Origin: Takakia lepidozioides
Lineage: Eukaryota > Streptophyta > Takakiopsida > Takakiales > Takakiaceae
Direction: 5' to 3'
DNA length: 64,000 bases
Assembly (NCBI GenBank): GCA_030704615.1
Contig: CM060734.1
Location: 4,588,001-4,652,000, forward strand
Shown here piece after piece: positions 1-13,000 of this stretch (the stretch's first letter is position 1; every line of letters begins with the position of its first letter). The translations under genes and the position numbers were made by a program. The notes below the pieces were generated by a model. It had not been told where the DNA came from. It ran no database searches and was given only the letters and a program-made list of their open reading frames with translations.

Positions 1-515
1 TGGGACTCATCACGGTCCATTGGGGCAGCTGGTGTTAGTTTTTAATTTCCTGGGTCCAATGGCCCAGACTCCCCGCGACTCACCACCGGGGTCGAGGGTT
101 TTCCGTGGTGGTTCGCCAAAAATGTGCATGGCTGGTTATGAAACCCCCGCGGACAGCTACACAGTATGCTGGGAGTAGTAACCCCGAGAACGGGCAAGCC
201 CGTTGGACCAAAAACTAGTGAGTAAGCGAGCGAGCCGGAAAGCGACCAAAGAGTGGGGAGCTGTTCCGGACTGCCATCTACCAAAGGGAATTCTAAGTCC
301 CAAATAGGTGGAGGTTTAGGTGGAAGCGGAAGGGGCCACCCGTGCTATAGTTCCTTACTCTCCTCCTTTCCTATTCCCCCAAGCGTCAGGTTATCCATCG
401 TGAGAGCCGAAACTCCAGTTGCCGACGGCCAGGTTGGGAGTCAGGCGCGCGCATCAAAGCGAGTAACTATGACTTGACAGGGGAGTTTACGGAACTGAGG
501 TGTGCGACTATAGAG
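1..515 (+). repeat. Partial Ty3/gypsy LTR (family G1)
   Basis: Aligns almost end to end with the 3' part of the LTR at about 20317-20765. Shared landmarks include the GAAACCCCCGCGGACAG block, ACCCCGAGAACGG, the GTGAGTAAGCGAGCGAGCCGG block and GGCGCGCGCATCAAAGCGAG. It starts inside the LTR at the window edge. The counterpart of the TATA box (TATATATA in the other copy) reads GTATGCTGGG here, and the primer-binding site that follows the better copy has decayed to TATAGAGCGTTAG. No gag homology follows, so this is a solo or broken LTR, older than or diverged from the copy at 20 kb. Confidence 0.8.
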
Positions 516-2262
516 CGTTAGAAGACGCGTCCTGTGGTGTGACTCAACCTCTTCAGCAGTGACCACTGCCTCCTCTGTCAGTGACAATGTCTCATCCTGC
601 CCCATCATCCCCTCCTTGAGGACCTCCTCAACCGAGAAAAATCCCAACCTGATCCATCACCGCCGCCTTGGCTGACAACTCCTTCTGAACCTCGAGCACC
701 TCCCACGTGTGCCCTGGATGTGGCCTGCCCTCGTGGTCCTCAACACCTGCGGCCCCCACTCGCTGCCTGTACGTCTCGGTAGGCAGGGAGACCATGAGGG
801 AAGGTACTCCGTACTCGCGCTGCTCCGGCATAGCCAAGCTATAATCCAGGTCAAGCAATGAGATCCAGTGCTTGCCCCAACACCTGACGACGTGATGCTC
901 AGAAAGAGATGACACGCCGTGGTACTGTGGTAAAACCTATCGCCCCGTCGCGCTCGTCAGCATTGGTTCCATAATTGTTGCAACTGGTATCCACAAGAGG
1001 CAGGTCCACCATCCCGAAAGCATGGGATCCTGGGAAGCTGAGCAGTGTAGGTCATGCTGCTCGTGGTTGACCCACCCTGTTGACCACTGCCAAAGGCGAA
1101 CGGTCATCGTGTCTCACACGTTGAGACTGCCTCCTGTGTCCAAAATGCTATCAACTGTGAGGTGTGATGGCCGTCTGCACCCATCAAAGCACGCTTGAGC
1201 AGTGCGGGTGCATCAAGTTAATCCACCATAGCCGTAGACGATGAGCCCATGACCCCACTGCAGCTGCATCCAGCAACACTGCTGACCCAAGCCATGACCG
1301 GACTTGATGTACACTGGCCATCACCCTGGCCCGAGAATCACCCTCAGTGGCCCACATTCTCCAAGAGTATGCTTAGAGATACAGCTTAATGAAGCGCAAG
1401 TGACGCAAAATCCGCCCATCTCCCAAAACAGACCGTCCCGCGAGTCTCGCAATCCATTGCCATGCCGGCTGATGAATGCCTTGGCAGGGCCAACTGCCCA
1501 CTACCAGATCAAATGAGCCAACCGCTCCAAATCTTGCGCCCCAACAAACGAAATGTCTGCTGGCCAAGCTTGTGTTGGATCCACGAACTGCAGACACTGA
1601 CAACAAATCAGGGTACTACTGTACCAACTGAGCAACATGACGCAGTGAGACGCGTCGTGCAGTCTCATCCCTCTCCACATATAGGTAACGTCAACTCGTT
1701 ACACTTGCCTGCAGTACATACAGCCAATCCAGTGCTGATCCCGCCAAACAAGTCCGAAAGCATATGCCTTCATCCGGGCACTGACACAAAAGAGGTGTGG
1801 TGTCCAATGATGACAACTGAGGGGGTCCTGGTGCAATCACCCGCTCTCTCTTATCCTGACGGTACGAAGGCCTCTACCCAGGCTTGTTGTACCCGTTCCA
1901 TCAGCAGCCTGCTGCAAATCCTTGCTCGTACCCCATAATGGAGTGTGAGCAACCATGACAGACAACTCGCCGTACCATGTATATCATCCTGCTCTCTGGA
2001 GTGGCACATCCTCTGCATGGCATTGCCTTCCAGCAACTCTCCAGGCCAACTAACTGCAGCTGTAAAGGCGGCTTAGTGTTGGCATCTTGCCCCGCTGGGC
2101 AGCGCAATACCCCAATAAATGTCACAGGGAGCTGTGCACGACGACCATCCTCTGACTGCCATCCAGGCCTGTAGGATGCTGACTCTTCCTAAAAGTCCAG
2201 GGTGAAGCCCATGGGATATAACACTGCCCCACAAACAAGGACATCGTAAGAGACCGCGTCTG
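516..2262. other. Unassigned sequence with short open frames
   Basis: No gene can be supported. The longest frames are 158 codons (+, 1462-1938) and 95 codons (-, 628-915). The minus-strand frame at 1901-2125 has paired cysteines (CRGC, VCHGC) and might be a remnant of a mobile-element gene, but I recognise no family. A tRNA-like stretch on the minus strand is listed separately. Confidence 0.3.
1565..1645 (-). repeat. tRNA-like SINE head (weak)
   Basis: On the minus strand the sequence contains TTGCTCAGTTGGTAC, a good RNA polymerase III A box. About 45 bases later comes AGTTCGTGGATCC, a B box with an extra base. The cloverleaf is not clean, so a decayed tRNA-derived SINE is likelier than a tRNA gene. 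No body or tail was recognised. Confidence 0.3.
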
Positions 2263-2273
2263 TCACAATGGCC

Positions 2274-2545
2274 TCGGTTTCCAGAATATCATCCGTCGTG
2301 GATGACATCCGTCATGGATGAAAACGCGAGCCAGTCATCAGGTTTTACGTAGTCATACGAAAAAATACTCGGCTGTCATTAGTCATCCATCCAATTTTTT
2401 TCTTAAGGTTTCCATCCATTATGGATGAAACCCTACTAGGTCCATTAGGGATTATAAAAATTCCACACTAGGTATAGTACTAGAAAAAAATGTTAAAATC
2501 CCAAACATGTATCTGGAGAGAGGGAGAGAGAGGGAGAGAGAGGGC
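2274..2545 (+). repeat. Left terminal inverted repeat
   Basis: Matches the reverse complement of 4536-4772. It carries inner palindromes such as CATCCAT-TATGGATG and an extra 25 bases near 2320-2345. It ends in a purine-rich GAGAGG tract. Confidence 0.75.
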
Positions 2546-2781
2546 TCCCGCCATCCAACCCCTGGTATGGCAGTCCTGTACGGAGTGAGTGTGGTATGCA
2601 CTCACCCCGTAAGGGAGCGCATACCAGACTCCTTCACGTAAAGCTCTCCCTCTACATTGTATTTTTATCCTTGGTCTTGAAATACCATAAGGATAAAATG
2701 CCTCCAATCTCTCCTCCCATACCAAGAATGAACAATGGCTTAGCACGAAACATGTTGTGCAAAACAGAGTACAGAGTTTCT

Positions 2782-3360
2782 AGGTTCCCTTTTATCTTGT
2801 CAACACAGCCTTCACAACAGGCCTGTGTATAGGGATTATGAGTGTTCCTCAACCAAGGGCAGCAAACAGCTTGTAACATGCCAACATCGCCTTCACAAGT
2901 CAGGACAGGCATGAGTATAAGAATTATCAATGTACTTCAGCCAATGGCAGCACACTACTGCACATAATTTCACCCAGTTAGCCAATTTTCTGGTTACAGA
3001 AGCAAATTTCCTAATAGATAAAATCATACCATATTAGGGATTTAGTGCTCCATATTACTGACATGGAGGTAAGGTGGGCTGATACCTCATGGTCAAGTGA
3101 TCAATGACATAACAAGAATACAGCTGGACAGGTAGAGTCGTGACTTTTCCATGTTACCTCTTAGCCGTTGAACAAGCTGTGGTTTCCAGGTTACCTTTTA
3201 TGTTGTCAACATAACCTTCACAAAGTTGGACATGCATGGCTTTCAGTTTGTCAACATCGCCTTCACATAAGTGGACAGGCACGAGCATATGAATTATAAG
3301 TTTTCTCCAGCCAAAGGCAACAAATTGCTGCACATCATTTCACCCTATCAGTCACATTTA
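2782..3360 (+). repeat. Internal direct repeat pair in the TIR element
   Basis: Segments at about 2782-2985 and 3182-3360 are diverged direct copies offset by roughly 400 bases. Both run from TCTAGGTT/TCCAGGTT, through CAACATCGCCTTCACA and a GGACAGGCA block, to a CTGCACAT-ATTTCACCC-like end. They look like an old duplication of the element interior. No coding content is seen. Confidence 0.6.
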
Positions 3361-4535
3361 ACCAGGGAAGGATCCTTGTTCGCGAGGAACCTTATACTGA
3401 TGTGAGTCAGCTTACTGGTTTCAGAAATATTTCCAAGGGTATGAATCAGTAAATAAACATTTCTTTCCAAGCCGTATCGACGTTGCCGGAAAAATACAGA
3501 ATGGGAGAAGCCAGTGAGATAACATATTAATATTGATTCGCCGGTCTATTCCCTAGTCACCACATACTACACTCTGGGGCAATTTTTTAGTGGTGGTGCA
3601 AGGAGCGAGGCCACATACAAGAGAAACATAAAAGCTTAAGAGCCGGAAGGTATCTAAGAGTGACACGAGGCATCGGCTACAAGAGACGAGCTAAACAGAG
3701 TAATGTACATTGACCGGATCATGTAGAAGATGTACACATATACTCGATTATGTTGTTTACAAGGGCCTAGCTCACAATATCAGCTCTCAGGTCTACCTTA
3801 GAAACACACTGCTTATGATGCCTTTCTCACCAAGCTCAAATCACACAAATTCTTGCTGGACAGGATTATACCTTACTGGTACCCCATGGCTTTGAGCCCA
3901 TAACTCCAATCTGGAGTGCACTTGCTAGAACTCCTTGGCTTTGAGTTCATCACTCCAAATCGGAGTGTATTTGCTACCTTTCTGTCAAAGCCAAAGAAAT
4001 GTAAGTACATCAACATGAAAAGACGGAACAAGAAAAGAGAGGGGTAGATGGGGGTGACGTACAAACACCACGTAAGTACAATGGTCAAAGGAAGAGAGGG
4101 AAGATATTTAATGTAATGTCAAGACACAGACAAGACCAGTAGGGTCGTTGTGAATTAAAGACATCATCCGCCCTTTACAGGGCACCCATCTAACACGCCC
4201 TTCCATGCACATCTCCTCAAATGATTGAACTGTAGATTTCAAAGTACATGAAATATCAGGGTGGGAGGGTGGGGTTTTTTTTATCTTTTTTTAAAAAGAC
4301 CATTATCATTCAAAGCAGACCATCGACCCCCTTGCTTTATACCATTTGCAGCAGCTCAGTTGGATCTGAGAGGGCCTGCCTGAGAAAGTCTTCATTCCAA
4401 AGTCTTCATTTCATAAGAAACAGTCCTATGCCATGGGCAGGTATGAATAAAACACTTCACAGGTCTGGATATAATGTTCCAGAACCCTAGCATGTCGTTT
4501 TCAGTGCATCACACATGAATGCGCCATGGTTTGCC

Positions 4536-4772
4536 CTCTCTCTCCCTCTCTCCAGACATGGTGGGATTTTAACATTTTTTCTAGTATTATAATTATTCCT
4601 AGTGTGGAATTTTTATAATCCCTAATGGATCTAGTAGGGTTTCATCCATAATGGATGGAAACCTTAAGAATTTTTTTTGGATGGATGACTAATGGACAGC
4701 CGAGTATTTTTCGTATGACTACGTAAAACCATGACGGATGTCATCCACGACGGATGATATTCTGGAAACCGA
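4536..4772 (-). repeat. Right terminal inverted repeat
   Basis: Inverted copy of 2274-2545. It is slightly shorter because it lacks the 25-base block. The CTCTCTCCC tract marks its inner limit and GGAAACCGA its outer limit. Confidence 0.75.
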
Positions 4773-5540
4773 CGGAAGTCATCCCTTCTGGATGAAAACC
4801 TGTGAATCTAGCTTTCAGAGCACGAATTAACGAGTGAAGGTGCTGGAAGGTCACAAGGGGCCTGGGACGAGCTCCCGCATGGAGCGCTATGAAAAACCCA
4901 AGGTTTTCCCTTGGGATAATTGAAAGTATGTTGTAAAATAAGTAATATTCGTCCAAGTGATAAAATAAATAGTATTCCCCTGCAAATGAGAAAGCAGGTT
5001 ATGAGAATTTTTTATTACATAGGGTATGTAGACAAAACATACTCTATGTGCTCTGGAAGCCCTGAAACAAATTCAAAGAAAAGTTTTAACGTCTCCTCCC
5101 ACTGTAGTTCTACCTTGTCTCCCGCGTCTAGCCAACCCACAGGGACCAACCAAGTCTTCCTGTATCTAGCTTTTTGCACATTGAAATGGTATTCATTCTT
5201 TTCAAACCCCAAACCCCCATACTTCTAAAAATCCATCTCATACAAAAAATCTACTCCTCCACTATCTAAAACTAACAAAGACATGCCAGAATACGCAAAC
5301 ACCAGGGCATGCAAAACAGAGAGGAGTACAAGCCTAATTTTGGGCTCGAGCTGTATTGTCTTTTGTCAACAGTAACATGATCAGCCACTCTGGCAGCTGA
5401 TGTGTGATATAGGAGAAGAAACTGGGCAGAGAGACTCTCATACCATATGCACCTGCGTATGTAGTGCTATTTTTTTGCAAACCCCTTCCGAATATAATAA
5501 TACTAATAATAATAATAAATTAATGGGAGCCAGAAGTCCA
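4773..5540. other. No gene recognised
   Basis: Contains only short open frames, up to 102 codons, and an AATAATAAT microsatellite near 5493-5522. I see no motif or splice pattern that supports a gene. Confidence 0.4.
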
Positions 5541-5544
5541 CACT

Positions 5545-8500
5545 TCACATAACACTCTGAGTGGGTGGTTCATTTGCCTTTGATGCAGGGTCAGAAAGTG
5601 TTAGAGTGCAGACAGCAGAGGCACCACAATTGCAAAATGAATGTATGCCCACAGGTTGATTGATTCGGAGACAAGAATCTTGAAGAGATGAGGGCTTACA
5701 TATATTCCTGGTACACAAATTGAAGTCCTCAAGAAGTAGTTGGGAGAAAAGACTCACCCCAAGGCCACCCTCCGTCCAGGCAGCAGCCAGACCTGCACAT
5801 ATGACAAAAGGATTGTTCAGATAACAGTTCAAATAAGAACCACAACACCATTGAACAATAAACATGTGTATGGCAACACCACATGACTCCAACATCCTAA
5901 GCCAAGAAACACCTTCATGAAGAGTATATCCTGTCTTTCTTAGAGACTTTCCACTACTCTTTCGTCTTATTGAATGGTGGTCTGCTGATCAGGAAGTCTT
6001 ACTGGTGGCCGACAAGGTTAATAAAAAGAGCTTGACAGGCCTGTACATTACCCAAGATTTGAGTATTTCTTAGGAAGTAAGGACATGACCTTGTCTATGA
6101 ACTGCAAACAAAGAGAACCCAAACCAAGCACTGTCATACATTTAGCAAATAGAGGAGGTCATTGCCCTTGCAGCAGATTTAGAAACTGTTTATATAAACA
6201 TGTGATTCATTCATACCCTTCATTCAGAAGTCGCAATGCAGAACTCTGACATCAGGAAAAAAATGCAATAACAGCCAGAAAATCTTACAATCTGGAACCT
6301 GCACAAACCTCCAAAACAGTCCAACTTCTCATGAGGACTCTCACCGTGATAAGTGAGACTGACCCTTTGCTATTATTCAACCTGGTCTCTAGAGGCAGCT
6401 CTTTGTTTTCTTGGCGACCACACGAGTAAAGTCCCCCCTGCAGCAATGCATACCTGCCACCTCCACCATTTATTTCCTCCTCAAAAAGGAGTAAGAGAAC
6501 CTGATAGGGTAAACCATGTAACTATCTTAGAACCTGGAACATGAAAACCTTGCTCCAAAGGAGATAGGTACCCTTTCAAATTCTCTCCAGAGGAGAGGGT
6601 GTTGTCCCCACAGAGGCCACTAATCCGACACAGCCCTTCGTAGAGTCTAACTCTGTGGGGTGTGCAAATCAGCCTGAAAGTGCATCAGCACTCACTCTGG
6701 CAGAATTGTTAGTGTAGGCATCTACCTTGCATGTAATGCAAGTAGCTGTGGCTTGCCTACCGGGATATCGTAGAGAGGGAAGGGCAGAGGTCGAAACTAG
6801 TGAAAGAGTCTGGGAGAAAAACACGGGGCTCACAGAGAAAGGCTGTTCTCATCTTTTGCTCCAACCAACAAAAGCAAAGAGCATATCCAGATCAAGATAG
6901 TCAAGCGCTCATGACTGAGTATATATACATCCACGCTTCCATCTTCTCTCTCAACCTCTCAAATCAGGGGTAGCAGGATATGATATGAAGCAGGACAAAG
7001 GCACACCATCCACACTGGAGGCTGGCTCTAGCAGCCAAATCCTTGCTTTGTACCTGATATGTACGAGTGCCGAGAGCCAAAGGAAAGGTCAAGAAGACTA
7101 TGCTCTGTATGTTAATAATGAAACGGAGGAAAAAGGTTGCAAGCATACCCTTTCCGAGAACCGGCACGACCATCATAGGCAGTTTCACCAGGTGGCTCAG
7201 CACGGTACAAGGCACAACCATCAAACAGGCCTCGGCTGGCAAAACTCTACATGCCACGCATAATATCACCCATCCATCCACCTGTTTCCTTTCATATTAC
7301 ATCCATTTATCATTGTACCTGTTGAACTCCAAAACATTATTGCAGATTATGCTACCATAAGGCCTGTAATCACTTGCTTCTGAACTATTTTCACAAGGAT
7401 CAGAAAAGTGCAACAATGACTGAACACTACCAAGAAGTGAAGAACTATTTTCATTTCACTCTCAAGCTCTGAACCTTACTTGAGTGATAAAGCAATTCTG
7501 GGGTTAGGTAAAACAAAGTGTTAAATGTGCCTATCTAGTACTGAATGACTCTTGCAGACAGAGTACATAATCATTTTTTATTGCAGCCTTTGGTCAAACT
7601 GCATGAATAGGCGGGATAATCTGTCATATTGATAACTGATTCCACATTATCAGTTAGGCGGTCAACATGGTCCATTTAATTTGAAACAGAGGTGGAGATA
7701 CTGTCCCCCTCTTTCAGAAATGATCATGGACATTCAGAACCAGGTATTTTCTCTTGCACAAAGTGTCGTGAGCATATTTTAACTCACTGATGTGACTAAG
7801 TTTACAAGCAAAATAATCCATTTCACAGGAGTTCTGCCTCATAGTTGTGGAAGACTCTGATGCAAAGATGAGACTTACCAAGGGGGTGCCTCACCAGTCA
7901 CATGTGGCTAGATGAAAACCAATGTCGAGGAGGATGGGATAGAGGGACCTACCCCATATTTTGTTGCAAACACCAAAAGCTCCTTTTGCCTTAGTGGCAC
8001 CCCTTTTAACACACCCAACCCCCACCTCAGCAACGTCAAACCTTGAAGGGAGAGGGCATTACTGTATGCAATTCTAAACCATCAAAGTTATAAGCTAGAA
8101 TAACTTATCGCCAGTGGAATGTGGAGCAACACCTTTGATACACAAATATAACAATAAGGTGTCACTGACATTTTCAGCAAAGCTGTAAACTAGAATCTCT
8201 CATAGTTGTCAATGACACCTATGAGGACAGCGATTCTGCATAGGTGGGGTAAGCTATGCCGAGTTCACAAACATGCAGCAACATAAGCTACTCAAGACAA
8301 GTTTCATCCTTAGTCAATGCCTTTGGATCTCCTGAACGCTAACACTGGGCCTGACTCTCAAAAGCCCCTCTTTTTGTCAGTAGGTGACACTTCCAGGACC
8401 TTTGCATTGTGGCGGTTAACTTTTAGGTCAGAAACTATGCCTTGTTACTAGGCCTATCAGGCTAGCTCTGAGGGAAATAGTGGACACACCAATTTCAATC

Positions 8501-9310
8501 AATTTCAATCAATTTCAGAGCCAAAGCGTGGAGGGTGTCTATAAGTTACATTATCGTGACTTACCGAGTGACACTTGTACATATTAAGGAAAATCGCTGA
8601 GAGAGAGAGAGATTGTACTCATAAGACGTTGTTTGCCGTAGCCTTGTGGCCATTGACCCCGCGCCCAGTTTGAGCAGGAACAAAAGGAGAGAGAGAGAGA
8701 GAGACCCTGGTAGTAACGAGCTGATTACCGGGTTGTAAATGGGCGTTCAGTGTAGCCCACAAATGCGCCATCCCTCGAAATCCCGAAAGCAATGTGCGCC
8801 GTTGCCAACATTATAAGCGTACATACAGAAACTGTGTAGCCTTTCAAGCAAGTTTTCATCGGCTCCATTGCTTCCTACATTCCAACACAACCGAGAGAAG
8901 ACACATTAAACATCAACTGATCTTGAACTTGCATTCCTTTCGAACCTAAAGGCCTGCGGGTATTATAAACAATTTGAGGTTAACCATTCAACATATTTTC
9001 TTGCTCTCACAGGCTCGTCTGTTAGTCCATGCCAGGGAGAGATCTCAGAGGCTCAATTGGAGCAGGTAAATATCTGACAACAACTGCCAAGTGACAGCAA
9101 ACCTTGCAGTTCTAGTGACAGACAGATACACATAGAGTGCACCTCTGTATCTAAGGTGCTCTCCAGCAAGGGATACAACTTAAGTAATAATTTCAAACTC
9201 TAGAATACGTATTTTCAAGTTATATACCTGAGACAAGCATCAGCCAAGGGCAGCGCCTGCTGGGGTGATGTACCTGCCCCTGTGAATCCATATAGAGCAT
9301 TTGAGCATAG
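5545..9310 (-). CDS. Possible multi-exon gene, unrecognised (weak)
   Basis: Two minus-strand segments look like exons. The first, about 9310 to 9228, has an acceptor (TTATAATGCAG) and a donor (CTCAG|GTATAT) and encodes a peptide including ALYGFTGAGTSPQQALPLAD. The second, about 5796 to 5545, follows ATGTGCAG and stays open for about 83 codons to a stop, including GLAAAWTEGGLGVS. A third stretch near 8860-8760 may also be coding. No intermediate exons were traced, no family was recognised, and the two segments need not belong to one gene. Confidence 0.2.
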
Positions 9311-9429
9311 CTGCATTATAAAAAATCCCAGCCACAGTTAGAAATGTGCAAACCATGCATTTAGGACCATATACAAGATTCAGAAAATCAGCCTTGGCTG
9401 ACAGTCTCACAGAGGTTGTAAGGTGATAT

Positions 9430-9600
9430 CAATTAGAAGTTCACTAGTTTGTGGACCCATAAATTGAGACTCCATCAATCAGTCAAAAGAGCGAACTGTG
9501 TCTGTCTGCGTCTACATTACCCACACCCCATGAACCGAGCGGGGGTTGAACCCACTTCTCTGCCCAGTCTTGCAGGAGGTCCCCCCCCCCCCCCCCAAAG
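9430..9600 (-). repeat. Possible SINE remnant next to a poly-C run
   Basis: The minus strand shows GGGTTCAACCC, a good B box. It is followed by GGGGTGTGGGTAATG and a stretch ending at ATGGGTCCAC, resembling a tRNA-derived SINE body. No clear A box is seen. A run of about 15 C at 9581-9596 borders it. Confidence 0.25.
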
Positions 9601-9995
9601 CAAACCCAAAAACCCACGATCCACAAGCCCCCAAGCCAACTATCCCCCTACACCCTGCCTCACCCATTGGAAGAACCCCTCAACATTCCAAAGGCAGAAC
9701 CCCCAAACAACAAAAAAAACCCACCCACATATGCCCATGCTTCCCACCCACAAAATGCAATGGCTCATGCTTCCCGCCCCAAAAAGTTAAAGCCTGCCCA
9801 TGCAACACCCCACCATAATGGCGCATATCAATATTATGCACCAGCCAGTAAACCACCTGAACATACCAGCCCCACCAAAATCAACCACCAACGAGTCCCA
9901 CTCCCACGGATGACAGCAGCCCACACCCCACGTAAGGTGCTTCCGTGGTTTCCTCACTCTCCCAATTTCACTCACATCACTTCAAGCACTGACTA
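9597..9995 (+). other. C/A-rich low-complexity stretch
   Basis: Strongly pyrimidine-skewed (CCCAC and CCCAA runs) and open in several frames at once, giving proline-rich conceptual peptides. Openness in all frames reflects base composition, so I do not call a gene. Confidence 0.5.
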
Positions 9996-10082
9996 ATGCA
10001 AGTTGCATTCTGGCATATCAGTAGCAGAGCTTGCATGCTAGAATGCTGGCTTGTAGTGCTGATTTGGTTTGTAAGGTCATCA

Positions 10083-13000
10083 TCCTGAGCCATCGTCTTG
10101 CCATGTCCACTCAATGGGTTCCCCATTGCGGCGACGTGTAACTCGGGCATCATGCAACACTCTCTCAAGAGAATGCCATGATGTAGTGCTTGTGATCCTA
10201 GAGGCCCTGTATCTCTTGAAGGGGCCAGCAGACACGCGGCCAACAACTTCCAACATGCACAACTCTACCTCCCCGACAAAGTAGTCTTGCTTTGCAAGTG
10301 GCCCTGCTGCGATTGCTTTCCTCATAGTTTCTTCTTCCTCGGGAGAATCCATTGTGAACCTTGGTTCAGAGACGCTCCTCACCATCGCCACCGAGAACGA
10401 CTCAGGGTTGCTATTCCTAACCATCACGACATCCCCTATTTCAGGATAAGGAGGGCAGTGGCTGGGCATGCATTGTTGAAATAGATGGTCGCGTGGTGTG
10501 ACATCCTCCATCTCGTATGCAACAAGAATCCCACTATTCTGTCCTGCCAAAGGCATTGGAATAAATTTGTGCATGAAGAGATGGGAGGGTCTGATATCAT
10601 TTCCAGGCCAACTTTGTGGACATGGTTGTAAGATAACCATACCAGTACAGCTATGTTTAAGCGCTACAGTAGACGATGACGGTGATGTTGCGACAGTGAA
10701 GTACTGGCCTTGGAAGAAAACTGTCACCATAAAACTCGTGAATGAAAAACCGGGTGATCTTGGCCTTCCATGTCCACGAGTGCCCTTCACAAGGCTCGTC
10801 AGGCTGAACAATAACAGAGTCACCCACTCGATATTCATTCCCTTGTGACAACAAAAAAGAGAAATCTTGCACCAAATTCTGAAAGAGTGCTGAATTTCCA
10901 TCGGTCATCACGCCAAGGCTTCTCCAAAACCGTTGCAAATACAAACCCATGTCTTCTGGGATGATTGATTTTGAGCACTTCTTCTTCTTCCCCACAACGA
11001 TGCCCTTCCTGACCAAGATTTGATTACATGAGCAATCTGGCAGCTGCTGTATCGATTTCCAGACTGCCCGCACAATCTCCTGAGATGGAACCACCATTAC
11101 ACAATCTTGGTGCCATGGTTCGCAGACTGTCATATCTTTGTGCATCACATGATGCACATCCCAAGGAACTTGGAGGTGTTTGTGAACCTCTGCCAATGCC
11201 CTAATACCTGGAAATAAACCATCGTTATCAAGTTGCACGGCCTTGTGAACTTTGGTGAACCAAACTCTCGAAAAATAGTCGTTGTAGGTCACCTCACTGT
11301 TAATCTGGTTCGATGAAATGTTCACAACATTTGAGACTTCTCTCTCAAAGGGGTAGCACTAGTAGACATCATGACACCCATGCCTCATTACATCGTCTAG
11401 GATCTTGCCACTACCTGTACAAAACCAGAACCAAAATCTTCATGAATAAGCCAGCAACACCAAAGTACCTTTATGTGGTCAGATTACTCAGAGAGCAATC
11501 AACTCAATGTCGTCAACCGTGTACACTTATTCATATAGGCTTCAATGGAGAATGTCAACCAAAACAAACAAACAAAAGGCTCCAAGTCACCGACAGAAAC
11601 ATCTAGGCCAGTACTCAGACTTCAATCTAGTTAAAAATGGTCAGCAAACCAAAAACAAAACAGCAGGTACGCAAAACATTTGCTACGTGCTCAAATGGAG
11701 AGGAATTGGGACCAGCACTCTCTTCCATTCTGATACGCCATGCTGCTAGTCGCATTTTGCATTCCCTTGGGTGTCCAGCCATACTTTCTACTATGACTAA
11801 AAAACATACGTCCAATTTCTGTGAGGAGCATCCTTGTAGAACCTAAAACAGAATCTGGTCCAATATTTAAGCGATCCAAAACATGTGGCAAACACCACAT
11901 AATCCAAATCTGAAATTCCTCAGCCTTGTAGTATCCCAAGGAGGATAAGTTCCTAGGCCATCTTGCCCCAAGTCCAAGGGGTCGAAGCTTCTTCACAGCA
12001 TCCAATGCGAGGTCAATCTCCCTAGTCTCACCATTTTCTCAGCATATTGCACTAGGATGTGCACATATTTTTTGAAAATGCAGAGTGGGAGGACGTGCAC
12101 ATCGTAGACAAGATCTCTAAGAATATCAAAACCATACAGGTTATATAACCTCCATAAAATGGAGTAGCCAGAGATACCTGCCTCTCGGCTTGTTACATCC
12201 TTCTCCCTCCCAACTGGTAATTCAAGCCACTGTTCCAACAACTCGGCTGTCATTTCCATAGTTCGAGTGGCAACTGGGTATCGATGTTGTTTCCTGTTAT
12301 TGTGGAATTCCGCTAAACCTTTGTTGCTATTGGGGATGCCTCGCCATCTCGATACAAGTATGTGGCATCTACAACATGAGTACCCACCCATCTTTAAACC
12401 TCCAACCTTGCACTCTGCTGGGTGGTCTCCGGTCCAGATTGTCACCATCACACGTAAGGTGATTTGTTCAATGATGGAGACCACATGGAGTTTGTCACTG
12501 ATGGCACCTGCAGGGTATGCATAGGCTACTGGAAATCCTTTGACAAAAGCTGCTTCCAAGTCCTTCACAAGTGGATGCAAAAATGAAGTCAAAGCGCTAC
12601 CATCTGCCTCTGCCTGTTGGATCAACTTCTTGGAGCTCGCAGGAATAAACAACACTGGGATCGGACCCACAGGGTCTACTTTCCCATCATTCAAAATAAC
12701 TAATTCCACTGCCTTTTGTTCCTCCACCAAAAGGTGAATTGCACAACCTTTGATGCTTGTCTTGGCCGTTGAAAACCCGTCCCAATGCAACATCAAAGCG
12801 AAATTTCTCGGATCACCCTGAATACAGAAACGAGGTCTAATAATTTGAACATGCTTTAGAATGTGATCAGTATGCATTGTAACTTACATTCTTCAGGATG
12901 TCCTGTCAATAAGACACTGCAACTCTAACATCCAGAGGCAAAATGTTACATGACTGGGTCTGGCTTACCTTTTCCATATGCCTTGAAGCTTCGATTCGAG

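Larger units (their letters stand above)
2274..4772. mobile_element. Non-autonomous DNA transposon with long TIRs
   Basis: About 2.5 kb bounded by inverted copies of the same 240-270 bp sequence. Both ends begin TCGGTTTCCAGAATATC reading inward and stay alignable through CCATCCATTATGGATG, TAGGGATTATAAAAATTCC and a GAGAGAGGG tract. The left arm carries a 25-base segment missing from the right arm. No long ORF lies inside, so it cannot move on its own. I could not find a target-site duplication, and similarity stops abruptly outside both ends. Long TIRs without coding capacity suggest a Mutator-like or foldback element, but superfamily is not established. Confidence 0.7.

Noticed and set aside
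9546-9996. Proline-rich protein genes
   Set aside because: Three overlapping frames on the same strand are open only because of C-rich composition; no ATG context, motif or splice structure supports them.
10287-10848. Plus-strand frames within the transposase region
   Set aside because: Shadows of the minus-strand coding frame with no motif of their own.
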